Of a stretch of DNA of 64,000 nt, positions 51,650 to 62,070 are shown piece by piece. The notes below the pieces were generated by a model. That model made no database searches. It saw only the letters and a list, made by a program, of their open reading frames with translations, and was not told where the DNA came from. This DNA is from Cymbomonas tetramitiformis. Taxonomy: Eukaryota > Chlorophyta > Pyramimonadophyceae > Pyramimonadales > Pyramimonadaceae. The translations under genes were made by a program, and so were the position numbers. Positions within the stretch are counted from its first letter, which is position 1. The number at the start of each line of letters is the position of its first letter. The stretch spans positions 1 through 64,000 of the forward strand of contig LGRX02003709.1 of assembly GCA_001247695.2 (NCBI GenBank), given 5' to 3'.

Positions 51650-52973
51650 TGTGCCAGGGAACAATAGCCCGGCCAAGCCATTCGATTGGCATATTGTATT
51701 TATGCATACTGGGGCAGTGAGATGGCAATGGGCTCGGAAGGGGACTCCCGAGCCATTGACTTCGTACTATGGGGAGCGAAAGCCTGGACTTGATTATAGC
51801 TGGCAGCATATTATCGTACACCCTTCTGGTGCGCTACGCCGCTGGGAGCGTAATAGGGGCGGCGGCTGGTTTCTAGAAGACGCCACTCAGTTGAAGGCGC
51901 CGGTAGCGCCATTCTCATTACCGATCAGCCGCGTTGGGATCGCGTACTGGAATCCGACGATTGTGATTGACGATGACGAATATCATGGAATTCCCTACAA
52001 GGGGCGTAAGCCTACACACTCAGCGCCTACGAACAGTGAAGATTCGGGTACAGGCGCTGTGTCCTGGAGTAAGGAGAAGTTACCAGATTCTGATGACAAT
52101 GATGACGCAGGTGTCACTAACAGTAAGGAGAAGCTACCAGATTCGGATGACAAAGATGACGCGGGTGTCATATATGACATGGACACTGCCAGTCCGAAAT
52201 GGGAGCCAACTTCGCCTGAATATGATGACACCGAGGATGACGTCAGCGAGTTCGATGACTTGGTAGCTGACGATGCTGAAGAACAAGCTGAAGCTCGAAG
52301 GTTGAAGAGACTGGGACTGCAATTGATCATGGATGAGAAGGGTGAACTTCACTGGGTACCAAAGGGCACCTCCCCGACCTCACCTGTTCAGCCCGATGAT
52401 CAGCCTATTACCGAGCAGAAGTCTGAGGCCATATCTGAGGATGCCCCAGCCTCTGTGGTGGAGACTGTTCATGCACCACCGAAGAAACCTTATGGGTCAG
52501 ATACTGGATTGACTTCAATGGGTGAGAATAAGGCTGGGGTGTCTGAAGAGACGAAGAGGCAACCTAGGAAATATCCGAGATGTTGGACACATGAGTATAT
52601 AACTCAATTGAAGTACTCCATAAGAAGTGACAGTGATGAAGAAGAAGGGCTTGACGTGGCTCCTCGTAGGAAGAAAGCAAAGATCAGCAAGGGACAATGA
52701 AATCAACTGTCTTGATTAGGATTGTCCAAATGCAGATTCTCTGATTAGGATTTGTATAGGTGGCAGATGATGATATGCCAGCCGACATGGGACAGATCGA
52801 TTAGAGAATATGAACTGCGCGACTTGAAAGTATAAGACTTGAATATTGCCCATTTGGAGGCTGTTCTAACTTGAAGTAACTATTTGGAGGAGCTGTTGCT
52901 CAACCTGTTAATTTACTGGTCAATCTTTCCTGCCATAAAGATATTGCAATTGCTTGAATTGTAGCCTTGTTCA
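51650..52973 (+). repeat. 3' LTR of the chromovirus
   Basis: A direct 1,324-bp copy of 37706-39029. It is followed by the second CAGGC target-site copy at 52974-52978. Confidence 0.95.
51702..52700 (+). CDS. LTR-encoded acidic protein, unknown (3' copy)
   Basis: The second copy of the 332-codon ORF described at 37758-38756, identical in sequence. It begins 133 bp after the pol stop. In a full-length transcript the complete ORF could be read from this 3' copy if the transcript extends past it, or from a separate LTR-initiated transcript at either end. Confidence 0.72.
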   Translation: MHTGAVRWQWARKGTPEPLTSYYGERKPGLDYSWQHIIVHPSGALRRWERNRGGGWFLEDATQLKAPVAPFSLPISRVGIAYWNPTIVIDDDEYHGIPYKGRKPTHSAPTNSEDSGTGAVSWSKEKLPDSDDNDDAGVTNSKEKLPDSDDKDDAGVIYDMDTASPKWEPTSPEYDDTEDDVSEFDDLVADDAEEQAEARRLKRLGLQLIMDEKGELHWVPKGTSPTSPVQPDDQPITEQKSEAISEDAPASVVETVHAPPKKPYGSDTGLTSMGENKAGVSEETKRQPRKYPRCWTHEYITQLKYSIRSDSDEEEGLDVAPRRKKAKISKGQ

Positions 52974-52978
52974 CAGGC
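52974..52978. repeat. Target-site duplication, right copy (CAGGC)
   Basis: Matches 37701-37705 on the far side of the chromovirus. Confidence 0.95.
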
Positions 52979-53587
52979 TCCTCGTAAGGACTTGGGGGTC
53001 CGGAGAGGTCGACCACCCCTGGGGATGTCGGCGTTGTCGCGGTGTCCACTGGTGTGTTCAACTCAGTGGGGGTCGCGAACTCCTCTTGCGAGAGTTCTGA
53101 GATCTCACCCATGGGTGAGTCCTTCCCGTCTAGGACTGGCATACTCACGATTTCTGGTAGCTTTGTCCGTTTAGCTGGAAGCTTGGTGCCTTCCGATTCC
53201 CGCTTGCGGCTACCGTCGGTTCGCGATTTGGTCTTCGGACGGAGCGCTTTGATGAGTCGTGCGTTGAGCATGATGTCGGATTTTTCGAGGAGGGCTTTTA
53301 GAGTGTGGTGGTGTGTGTTGTTGAGGGTTTCGTTGCCGCCCCGGGTGCCGTTTTTGCCCTGCGCGTTCAAAAAACCGTTAACAGGGTGCTGAAAACGGCC
53401 ATCAAGACAGCAGGGCGGGATTGGGTGGGCCAAATCTTCATGTGGCCGTTGTGCCTCTTGTCTTGTTGTGGTTGGCACTGTCCATGTCGGAGTGCCGTTA
53501 AATCCTGCGAGCACAGTCAGTAAAATCTGTACATATTTGAAATTTATTTTTGGGTCCGCGGCTCGGACTAGGTGGCACGTTCAGGCG
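52979..53587 (-). pseudogene. LINE-like ORF1, N-terminal part
   Basis: A minus-strand frame of about 200 codons that continues across the chromovirus into 37705-34969. It opens after a TGA at about 53588 without an ATG, so the LINE copy is probably 5'-truncated near here, where it meets virus-like DNA. Visible content includes AGFNGTPTWTVPTT, a central LLEKSDIMLNARLIKALRPK and a basic stretch (KSRTDGSRKRESEG) followed by Pro/Thr-rich sequence. No known domain recognised. Combined length with the other part is about 1,110 residues. Confidence 0.6.
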
Positions 53588-53599
53588 GTTCCGCGAGAA

Positions 53600-53975
53600 G
53601 TGTGACGTTTGCAACATTCAAACCAACGATGCATTGTATCTTAGGATAACATCTCTCCCTACACACAATATAGAATCAACCAACCTTTCTACCTTTACAA
53701 ATTCTAACGAAATGATCAGTTCTGATATCTGGGCGAAAATATTATTGCCAAGTGACACAACGACAGACTTTATAAGATACATAGATCCAAACGACAACTT
53801 TGTTATTGAAGTGTCTGGGTCTCAATTTACTTCATTTAGAATCACACTTACAGATTCTAAAGCGAGACTGATCACATTGGCATCTCCGACTCAAGCATTA
53901 GACGGCAGTATTAACTATTCATTAAGCATTAAGGTTGAAGAATTGGCACCTGCTGGTCTCTCAGATATTTTATAA
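53600..53975 (+). pseudogene. C-terminal part of a virus-like protein
   Basis: An ORF ending in TAA at 53975, 22 bp before the capsid-like gene. Its last 115 residues (from about TNDALYLRITSLP) look coherent, rich in Thr/Ser/Ile and beta-like (FVIEVSGSQFTSFRITLTDS). The upstream Gly/Arg-rich residues probably derive from the flanking LINE relic, so the N-terminus has been lost. Base composition shifts to AT-rich here, as in the genes to the right. Likely a minor structural or hypothetical protein of a Polinton-like virus; the role is unknown. Confidence 0.5.
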
Positions 53976-53976
53976 T

Positions 53977-54000
53977 CTTTATAATATATATACAAAAATG
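53977..54000 (+). promoter_or_regulatory. AT-rich motif before the capsid-like gene
   Basis: TTATAATATATATACAAAAA lies directly before the ATG at 53998. Similar AT-rich motifs precede the ORFs at 63306 (TTAATAGTATACAAAC) and 63643 (TTAATATATATCAAC), all within 25 bp of the start codon. This looks like a shared promoter of a viral gene set. Confidence 0.5.
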
Positions 54001-54700
54001 AGCCTTCCGATGTCACTCGCGTACGGCTTGAGTAAAATGAACTCGTATTCAACTAATTACTTCAGATTAGAAACCACTACAGTAATCTCACTGAAGCATC
54101 AAGGTATAGTACCATTACTTTGAATCTGCCTGTAAATTCTATTGTAAACATGAAAAGTCTATCCATGCATTGTTTAGGTTCCTGTACGACCCCTATAGCA
54201 TTTACAAACACCGCTGGAGTTGCTGATGAATTACATACGACGCTCCCCAATGGCATCGAGAAACTGATTCAAAGAATGGAAATTTTCGCCGGAGGGCAGC
54301 AGTTGACCACTGGTTTTCAAGGCTACAACACGGTCAGTTGTGTACTTGACACGATCAAAACCACTCTTAGCAAAGAAATGACTTATCAAAGAGTTTTAAA
54401 AAATCAAGAAATCTCTGTAGCCGAGAAATTTTACAGTGAACCGCGTCCATACATTTTGAATCAATGGCTATCCTTTTTAGGTGAAGCTGAGCCGTCGTAT
54501 ATTGATACGAGTTGTTGCCCGCCAATCCAATGCAAAATTTATCTAGCAGGCCCCGAGGTATTGGGTTGTTATAAAAAATCATTAACACCTGGTGTAGCAA
54601 TTGACACGAAAGCACATGAAACTTTGGTAGCAAACGGTAATTTTATTTTGGAATCACTTTACTTTACCGTAGAGACGATCGCATTCAGTTCTGGAGTATA
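53998..54700 (+). pseudogene. Major-capsid-like protein of a Polinton-like virus, N-terminal half
   Basis: The gene starts at 53998 (MSLPMSLAYGLSKMNSYS) but changes frame near 54100; the second frame runs to the transposon end at 54700. The region IEKLIQRMEIFAGGQQLTTG and the following GYNTV match the pattern of double-jelly-roll capsid proteins of Polinton-like viruses (RLEV..GG....YNT), by my recollection of the family. It would be the main shell protein of the virion. The gene is interrupted by the 54701-62634 transposon and continues beyond it. With several frame changes it cannot give an intact protein, so this is a fossil viral insertion. It is AT-rich and intronless, unlike its surroundings. 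An algal or protist virus is the likely source. Confidence 0.65.
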
Positions 54701-55229
54701 CCCTACCAAATAAGGACGGGTCCATGCGGTCCCGGGACCAATAGGGACCCCGCATGGACCCCATATGGACCCGTAGGGACCACATGGACCCCACATGGAC
54801 CCGTGAAAAATGGATCACATGGACCCGTCGATGAAGCCTTCGGGTTTTTACCACTAGATTGGTCCAAAAATCCCTATCGGTCCGGGGTGGGTCCCACACG
54901 TGGTACCACTGATTTCTCGGTCCATGCGACATTTCACCATGGGTCCATGCGGTGTTTCGTCGGTCCATGTGGGGTCCATGTGTCCATCGAAATCTCACCA
55001 CGGATTCCTCGCCGCTGGCTTGGGGGACCTCGCATGGACCCGTATGGCCATGCTTTAAGGCAGCATGTGGTGCATGGACCGACCCTGGACCGACCCCGGA
55101 CCGACCCTGGACCAAACATGATCGCTCGGACCCAGGTTGGACGGACCAAACCTCCGGTAGGCGCCCAACCGTACGGACCATATATGGACCTCGCGTGGAC
55201 CCCGTGTGGACCCCGCATGGACCCATGGG

Positions 55230-56270
55230 TGGAGCACTCGAGATGGACTGCACGGGGGAGGCGATGCGTGGACCTCGCATGGACCCCGCATGGACCCGGG
55301 AGTGGCGCACCCGAGATGGAGTGCGTGGTGAAGGCGATGCGTGGACCTCGCATGGACCCAGCATGGGCCCCGCATGGACCCGTAGGGTGGCACACCCGAG
55401 ATAGACTGCGCGGGGAAGGCGATGCGTGGACCTCGCCTGGACCCGTGGTGTGGCGCACCCGGCATGGGTTGCGTGGTGAAGGCGATGCGTGGACCCCGCA
55501 TGGACCCCGCATGGACCAGTGGGGGGCGCACCCAAGATGGACTGCACGGGGAAGGCGATGCGTGGACCTCGCATGGACCCGTAGGGTGGCGCACCCGAGA
55601 TAGACTGCGCGAAGAAGGCGATGCGTGGACCTCGCATGGACCCGTGGTGTGGCGCACCCGGCAACCATGGGTTGCGTGGTGAAGGCGGTGCGTGGACCCC
55701 GCATGAACCCCGCATGGACCAGTGGGGGGCGCACTCGAGATGGACTGCACGGGGAAGGCGATGCGTGGACCTCGCATGGACCCGTGGGGTGGCGCACCCG
55801 AGATAGACTGCGCGAAGAAGGCGATGTGTGGACCTCGCATGAACCCGTGGGGTGGCGCACCCGGCAAATGGGTTGCGTGGTGAAGGCGATGCGTGGACCT
55901 CGCATGGACCCCGCATGGACTAGTGGGTGGAGCACCCGAGATGGACTGCACGGGGAAGGCGATGCGTGGACCTCGCATGGACCCGTGGGGTGGAGCACCC
56001 GAGATGGCTGGGGTGCGCGGGGAAGGTGATGCGTGGACCTCGCATGGACCCGTGGGGTGGCGCACCCGAGATAGGGTGCACGGGGAAGGTGATGTGTGGA
56101 CCTCGCATGGACCCGTGGGGTGGCGCACCCGACATGGGTTGCGTGGTGATTATTATTTTGTGGGTCCATACGATTATTCGGCAGGTCCATGCGGTTATTA
56201 AGTGGAGTCCATGTGACAAATATACAGCACGGGGAAGGTGATGCGTGGACCTCGCATGGACCCCGCACGG
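55230..56270. repeat. GGACC-rich tandem satellite
   Basis: About ten irregular copies of a 100-170 bp unit containing GCGATGCGTGGACCTCGCAT, a second GGACCC and GGTGGCGCACCCGAGAT. Because the unit has few stops in any frame, long ORFs (over 400 codons) arise on both strands; these are artefacts with Pro/His/Arg repeats. Together with 54718-55230 it forms the left subterminal array of the transposon. Confidence 0.85.
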
Positions 56271-56466
56271 ACCCGTAAAAATATTTACACTGTACATATG
56301 TTACAAGTTTTGTCGGTAAGAAACGGTTGCTAGCATACTAGTAATATCATCATACATCGAAAAAAAGAGGTATACAAAAGGTCCCCGATAGGTCCAAAGC
56401 GGGTCCAGTGCGGGTCCAGTGCGGGTCCACGACGGGTCCAGCGTGGGTACGCTCGAGGTCCATGCT

Positions 56467-56830
56467 TCAAGCGGCGTGATCGTCTTCATCGTCAGCAACT
56501 TTACCAACAAAGTCAACGGTCCGGTCCAGAACCACCGCCAATATACCGGGCGTCTCTCTGATTCCCATAGGCAGTCGGCGGCGGTTCGAGGGTGTGATTG
56601 CTAACCGCTTAGGCAGCCACGGTATTGGCACGATGCAAACCTGGGACTCAATTTCTTCAGCTCGGATAATAGAATCCTTCGTGGCCCATGGCAAGTCGGT
56701 ACGTAGAAATACGGTCTGGCTAATGGGGTCAGCGACAGCGGCCTCTTGAGGAAACCACCTGACTTTCACAAAAATGAATGGGTCGTGGCCGTGGATCGAC
56801 ATCTTGAAGACATTCAGCAACTCCGCGTAC
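56467..56830 (-). pseudogene. Transposase fragment, C-terminal exon
   Basis: A minus-strand exon-like frame begins after a splice-acceptor-like ATCAG at about 56831 and reads YAELLNVFKMSIHGHDPFIF, then VRWFPQEAAVADP, LPWATKDSIIRAEEIESQ and a terminal acidic tail (VADDEDDHAA). The pattern of a small beta-rich domain with VRWF near the C-terminus is like the C-terminal region of CACTA/Plavaka-type transposases, by recollection. It sits about 500 bp downstream of the N-terminal fragment, with the catalytic core missing or unrecognisable between them. Confidence 0.5.
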
Positions 56831-57328
56831 CTGATTCATCAGTATAATTCTGGGTGAAAATGGAGATCGCCTAAATAAACTGAACGAATACAACAAGGTC
56901 AAACTGTGGTCCCCATTAGGCCGGGGTGGGGGCGGGATGGGGGCACGCACCAGTCCTGGTTTTCGTATTGGGGAGTGCGAATGCCGTCAACCATTTTGTG
57001 TCCAACAAAGATATCTCTGAACTTCACAAGCATGTATCGCCGCATATACTCTCCTTATCATGGTCCTTACCACGAGCTCTGAACATGCTACGTCCAACCT
57101 TGACGTATCCAACCTTGACGTGGACCGGGCGAATCACATAGGTCCCCAATCGGTCCCATGTGAGTACCTCGCTCAACTTGCAAGCAGTACTCACTACTAT
57201 AAAAGTATGAGGCGACATGTACTGGTCCTAGACCGGTATCTACTCCTGGACCCGTCGGTCCCCACAAGGTTCCCAATGGGTACCACATCCTGAACACCGC
57301 ACTCACCACATCGCCTTCGCCATCGGAA

Positions 57329-57658
57329 TCATCCGCAGAGTTGTTGTTTCCCAAACCCCAAGTCCTCGATGTGTTTCGCCAACCCTTCAAAGTTGGATAT
57401 CACCTCGGCTTCCCGAGAGGTATAGTCACGATCCGCACCGCCCATCTCATCATCTCGGGGAGATGATCGCTCATTCTCTTCTTCGAACTCCTCTTGCGGA
57501 ATGTATACACCATATTGTTTGACATGTCGGAGAATTTGACGGCGGCCAAGTGCACGTGTCGTAAGCCCTCGGTGGTGGCATTGATTACACGGACAAATGC
57601 CATACTCTGAAACGTAGCGTCCAGGGCGGCTTCCTTGTATGCCCTGTGGAGTCGCCAT
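57329..57658 (-). pseudogene. Transposase fragment, N-terminal zinc-finger exon
   Basis: A minus-strand ORF of 109 codons starting with ATG at 57658. It contains YGICPCNQCHHRGLTTRALG followed by RRQILRHVKQYGVYIPQEEF, a CxC-type zinc motif like those at the N-terminus of CACTA and Plavaka transposases (CPCxxCx...RxxIxxHxxxxG). It then becomes acidic (EEENERSSPRDDEMGG). It lies inside the CACTA-like element and in the same orientation as the C-terminal fragment, supporting one degenerate or internally deleted transposase gene. Confidence 0.55.
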
Positions 57659-57840
57659 CTATCGTCACATAGACAAGTGCCAAACCATTTTATCCAGCAT
57701 GGTGCAGGTAGAAGGCCTGCAAAAGGTCGTACACGTTGGGGTGAGTAGGTGTTTAAAGCGAGCAGTACAATACGGGGGCGGGGTCTCGGACCGATATGAA
57801 TCACTCAGTCCATAACCGGTCCCGAACCCCGGACCCGTAG

Positions 57841-57990
57841 GAACCATGCCTTGGACCCCACACGGACCCGTCGGTACCATGCCTTGGACTCCATACGGAC
57901 CCGTCGGTACCATGCCTTGGACTCCATACGGACCCGTCGGTACCATGCCTGGGACCCCACATGGACCCGTCGGTACCATGCCTTGGACCC
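57841..57990. repeat. 33-bp tandem repeat
   Basis: About four and a half copies of a unit starting CCATGCCTTGGACYCC and ending GGACCCGTCGGTA, spacing 33 bp. Part of the GGACC-rich filling of the transposon. Confidence 0.85.
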
Positions 57991-57999
57991 CACACGGAC

Positions 58000-59779
58000 C
58001 CCACACGGACCCGTTCGGAATCCACCGCAGCAAGACGCCGCAACCCTAATAAACCCTATGGTCCCATAGGTGGAACACAGCCCGCCCCTATGGGGTAAAG
58101 TAAAAAAACGCCGGGTCTAGGGCGTGGGTCCGGGTCCATGTGGTCCAAAAATGTCTGACCATGCATGGACCTCGCATGGACTTGCCAAATAACCCGTTGA
58201 ACCACTGTGGGACCGACGGCATGGACCCGTAATGAAGCCTATGGGACCGACGCACAGGTGTTTTTGCCTTTTTTTGCTTAAAAAAGTGCATTTTGGGGTT
58301 ACGCGTTACACATGGACCTCGCTTGGACCGACCAGTGTTAAAGGCTCGCTCTCACGCTGCCCCCATGAGGATTAGCGGGTCCCCGAGATTTTTCAAAAAA
58401 AACAACTGGGTCTAGGCGTGGGTCCGGGTCCATGTGGTGCAAAAATGTCTGACCATGCATGGACCTCGCATGGACTTGCGTCGGACCACACATGGACCGA
58501 CGGCATGGACCTGTGATGAAGCCTATGGGACCGACGCACAGTTTCACATTTTTGGGGATTCGAGTCACATGGACCTCACGTGGACCTATCTAAAGAACGT
58601 CGGCGAGGCAAGCAGCGGTGTAAAAATTCCTAGTTGAGAGGTGGCGAAAATCGACCCAAAAATCGAAAAAAACAAAATTTGGGCACTAAAAGGGGCAGGT
58701 TGATTGCAATATATCCTGCCAAACAAAAAAGCAAAAATGTTTTTTTCCCGTGAGATATCGGCATTTTTGTGCGTGCGATTTTTTCAAATCGAACTAAAGG
58801 GAAAAAATCGAAGAACGGAAATCAGTTGGCGAAAGAGGGGCGGGGGTCGGGGGGGGTAAACGTGACACAGTAGCCTTTCATCGTCATCGTCATCGTCATC
58901 GTCATCACACGACATCGACATCGACATCGACATCGACATCGACAGCGCAGGGACACGGTGAAGGCGATAGGCGTGTGTCAAGCTCAACGTCAACCTCGGT
59001 ATTGACTTTTCAGCATTTGGAGGATGGAGCTCAAAAGTCCTCCACTCAGTTTTGTCGGCGGTCTCAGAGAGCCCTCGTGCAGTCTTGCTCTGTGTACTTT
59101 ATACTGTGATATTCATGCATACGTAGACCTTCTTGTTGAATTTTTATTATGGTTTGCTGACGCGTATTTTTTGCGCAATCTTTCGCTACTTGTTTGTGCC
59201 ATTTGGGGTGGAAGAGACATGCGTCTCCCCAGTTCTTCGGACTGGAGCAAGTTCGTTGGTTTGATTCCAACCCACCCCACCGGACGATACGTATTTTGTT
59301 TTATTGGAAATATTCTGACCGGATTGTCCTTGTGCCCGCAGAAATCTGTTGAACGATGTATCCAGTTGAGCTCCCTCACGAACATCAGCACAGTCGGATG
59401 TTTGGTGCGCGACACTCAAATCGTCGGTTGTCTTGTTCGCTGTTTGGTTTCCATTTCTTTATTATTCGCAGTTGTGTTGCATTCGGTCTCTTTCTTATTA
59501 TGCGTTTTACTAATTTCTGTGTCTCGTTGTCCGACTGCAGGTCTGCTTACCGGCCGGTTGCATCTCCGCGTTCACGGTATAGGAAAATAGTTTGTAGGAT
59601 GTTAGGAGTTTTGTGCGAGTAACTAGTTATATTTAACCTTTAAGTATTATGTGTTCATCAAGTATTTTATGTATGCTTTCGTCGATGTTAAGGTTTCGTG
59701 CCAACCTAGTGTGTAGTGAATTTTTTAACGATAGGGTGGATAGGCTGAAAATAATACGTGAATGTAATACCATTCTACA
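58000..59779. other. Transposon interior, no clear gene
   Basis: Scattered GGACC motifs, a duplicated segment GGTCCGGGTCCATGTGGT (58128 and 58425), CATCGT/CATCGA microsatellites at about 58878-58942, and a 188-codon plus-strand ORF at 59024-59590 that is Leu/Cys-rich, hydrophobic and unrecognised. I would not call it a gene. Confidence 0.5.
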
Positions 59780-61415
59780 CATTTGGGGAGTTTGGGAGTT
59801 TTGGGAGTTGGGGAGTTTTACAATGGGAGGCCCTAAAAAAATGAAAATTTGACCGAATCTAGGGTTTAAGAATTTCCCGAGTGGAATGTAATTTTATTTA
59901 ATTTTCCGGTTATTTTAGGGTTTAAGAAATATTCCTGATTTTCACGAAAAAAATCATCTTTTTCAGCTTGAATTAAGGAAGGTTTATTGGGTTTTTTGTG
60001 TTAAGAAAACATAAATTTTCAATTGAACTTCCACAATTTTTCACGCATTTTTAAGCTTCCATTTTTTTTTCGAAACTCGGTAGCAAAATGATACTTTTTA
60101 CGTCTGCTTTCATGAAATATGTTTTTGGGGGTTCATCGATGAACCCCTTTTATTTTTTCTAGTTGTATATGAATTTCAGGCCTTTTTGGGTGTTGGGGAG
60201 TTTTACAAGGGGAGGCCCTGAAAAAATTGAAAATTTGACCGAATCTAGGGTTTAAGATTTTCCCGAGTTGAATGTAATTTTATTTAATTTTCCGGTTGTT
60301 TTAGGGTTTATAAAATATTCCTGATTTTCACTAAAAAAATCATCTTTGTCAGCCTGAATTCAGGAAGGTTTATGGGGGTTTTTGTGTTAAGAAAACATAA
60401 ATTTTTAATTGAACTTGTACAATATTTCACGCATTTTTAAGCTAATTTTTGTTTTTGGAAAATCGGTAGCAAAATGATACTTTTTACGTCTGCTTTCATG
60501 AAATATTTTTTGGGGGGTTCATCGATGAAATAATTTTTTTTCTTACTTTTATATGATTTTCAGGTCTTTTGAAATTGCAAAAAAATCGGGGTTTTTTGAA
60601 GAAAATTCAAAATTTTTAGAAAAACCCCCAAAAAGGGCATATAAAACTAGAAAAAATAAAAGGGGTTCATCGATGAACCCCCAAAAACATATTTCATAAA
60701 AATCAGACGTATAAAGTGTGATTTTGCTACCGAGTTTCGAAAAAAAATTTGAAGCTTGAAAATGCGTGAAATATTGTACAAGTTCAATGGAAAATTTATG
60801 TTTTCTTAGCACAAAAAACCCCATAAACTTTCCTTAATTCAGGCTGACAAAGATGATTTTTTTAGTTAAAATCATGAATATTTCTTAAACCCTAAAACAA
60901 CCGGGAAATTAAATAAAATTACATTCAACTCGGGAAAATCTTAAACCCTAGATTCGGTCAAATTTTCAATTTTTTCAGGGCCTCCCCTTGTAAAACTCCC
61001 CAACACCCAAAAAGACCTGAAATTCATATAAAACTAGAAAAAATAATAGGGGTTCATCGATGAACCCCCAAAAACATTTTTCATAAAAATCAGACGTAAA
61101 AAGTTTCATTTTGTTACCGAGTTTCGAAAAAAATTTTGAAGCTTAAAAATGCATGAAATATTGTACAAGTTCAATGGAAAATTTATGTTTTCTTAACACA
61201 AAAAACCCCATAAACCTTCCTTAATTCAGGCTGAAAAAGATGATTTTTTTCGTGAAAATTAGGAATATTTCTTAAACCCTAAAACAACCGGAAAATTAAA
61301 TAAAATTACAGTCCACTCGGGAAAATCTTAAACCCTAGATTCGGTCAAATTTTCGATTTTTTCAGGGCCTCCCATTGTAAAACTCCCCAACTCCCAAAAC
61401 TCCCAAACTCCCCAA
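59780..61415. repeat. 1.6-kb palindrome built from four related units
   Basis: The left arm begins TTGGGGAGTTTGGGAGTTTT at about 59780 and holds two direct, diverged copies of a 370-380 bp unit (starting near GGGAGTTTTACAA). The right arm holds two inverted copies and ends CCCAAACTCCCCAA at about 61415. The centre is near 60,590. Arms carry several substitutions and are not identical. AT-rich and non-coding, with TTTAGGGTTTAAG motifs. Confidence 0.9.
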
Positions 61416-61649
61416 TTGCGTTTGGTGATGTAATACGTTCATGTATGTTTAACAGTTCCGTCGTTATCGTTTGTTGAAAGATGATGTGCCCTTGCTTGCT
61501 TTGTTAGCATGCACAATCTTTGTAACAATGCTTTGCCTTCCTCCGCCATGCGAGAATCTCATGCCCAGCGATAGCACGAACGGCAGCATTTTCGGACTCA
61601 CAAGAGAGTACATAGACCTGCTAAATAATCACGTGCGTGGACCTGCATG

Positions 61650-62070
61650 ATTATCAAATGGACCCGTGGAATAGTCACATGGACCCATCGAATAATCATG
61701 TGGACCCGCTTAATAGTCACATGGACCCGCTAAAGAATCACGCGGACCCACTTAATACCCACATGGACCCGCTAAATAATGAAATGGATCCGCTAAATAA
61801 TCAAATGGACCCGCAAGACAATCATATGGACCCGCTTGATAATCACATGGACCAACGGAGTACTCACTTGGACCCGCTTAATAATCACACGCACCCGCTA
61901 AATAATCACACGGACCTGCTTAATGCCCACATGGACCCGCTGAAGAATCACGCGGACCCGCTTAATGCCCACATGGACCCGCTAAATAATCACATGGACC
62001 CGCAAGACAATCATATGGACCCGCTTAATAATCACATGGACCTGCTGAGTAATCATATGGACCCATCGAG
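61650..62070. repeat. 21-bp satellite, ATGGACCCGCTAAATAATCAC type
   Basis: About twenty copies of a 21-bp unit with variable third part (AATAATCAC, AAGAATCAC, AATGCCCAC). It is read in frame as Met-Asp-Pro-Leu-Asn-Asn-His repeats over 174 codons, an accident of the 21-bp period. Right subterminal array of the CACTA-like element. Confidence 0.9.

Larger units (their letters stand above)
37706..52973 (+). mobile_element. Complete Ty3/gypsy chromovirus with two DNA methyltransferase domains
   Basis: A 15.3-kb element bounded by 1,324-bp LTRs starting TGTGCC and ending TTGTTCA, with a 5-bp TSD and a polypurine tract. The order Gag / protease-RT / RNase H-adenine methyltransferase-integrase-chromodomain-cytosine methyltransferase places it in the chromoviruses. 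The LTRs also encode a protein. I found one difference between the LTRs (38877 versus 52821, C/A), so it inserted recently, inside a decayed LINE-like element. The only visible break is one frame change in pol at 47690-47693. Confidence 0.96.

Noticed and set aside
54654..56297. Several ORFs of 350-440 codons on the minus strand and up to 266 on the plus strand
   Set aside because: They read through the GGACC satellite; the repeat unit lacks stops in several frames at once and the proteins are simple repeats.
59024..59590. 188-codon hydrophobic ORF as a membrane protein gene
   Set aside because: Leu/Cys-rich composition without periodic helices, inside a repeat-filled transposon, and not recognised.
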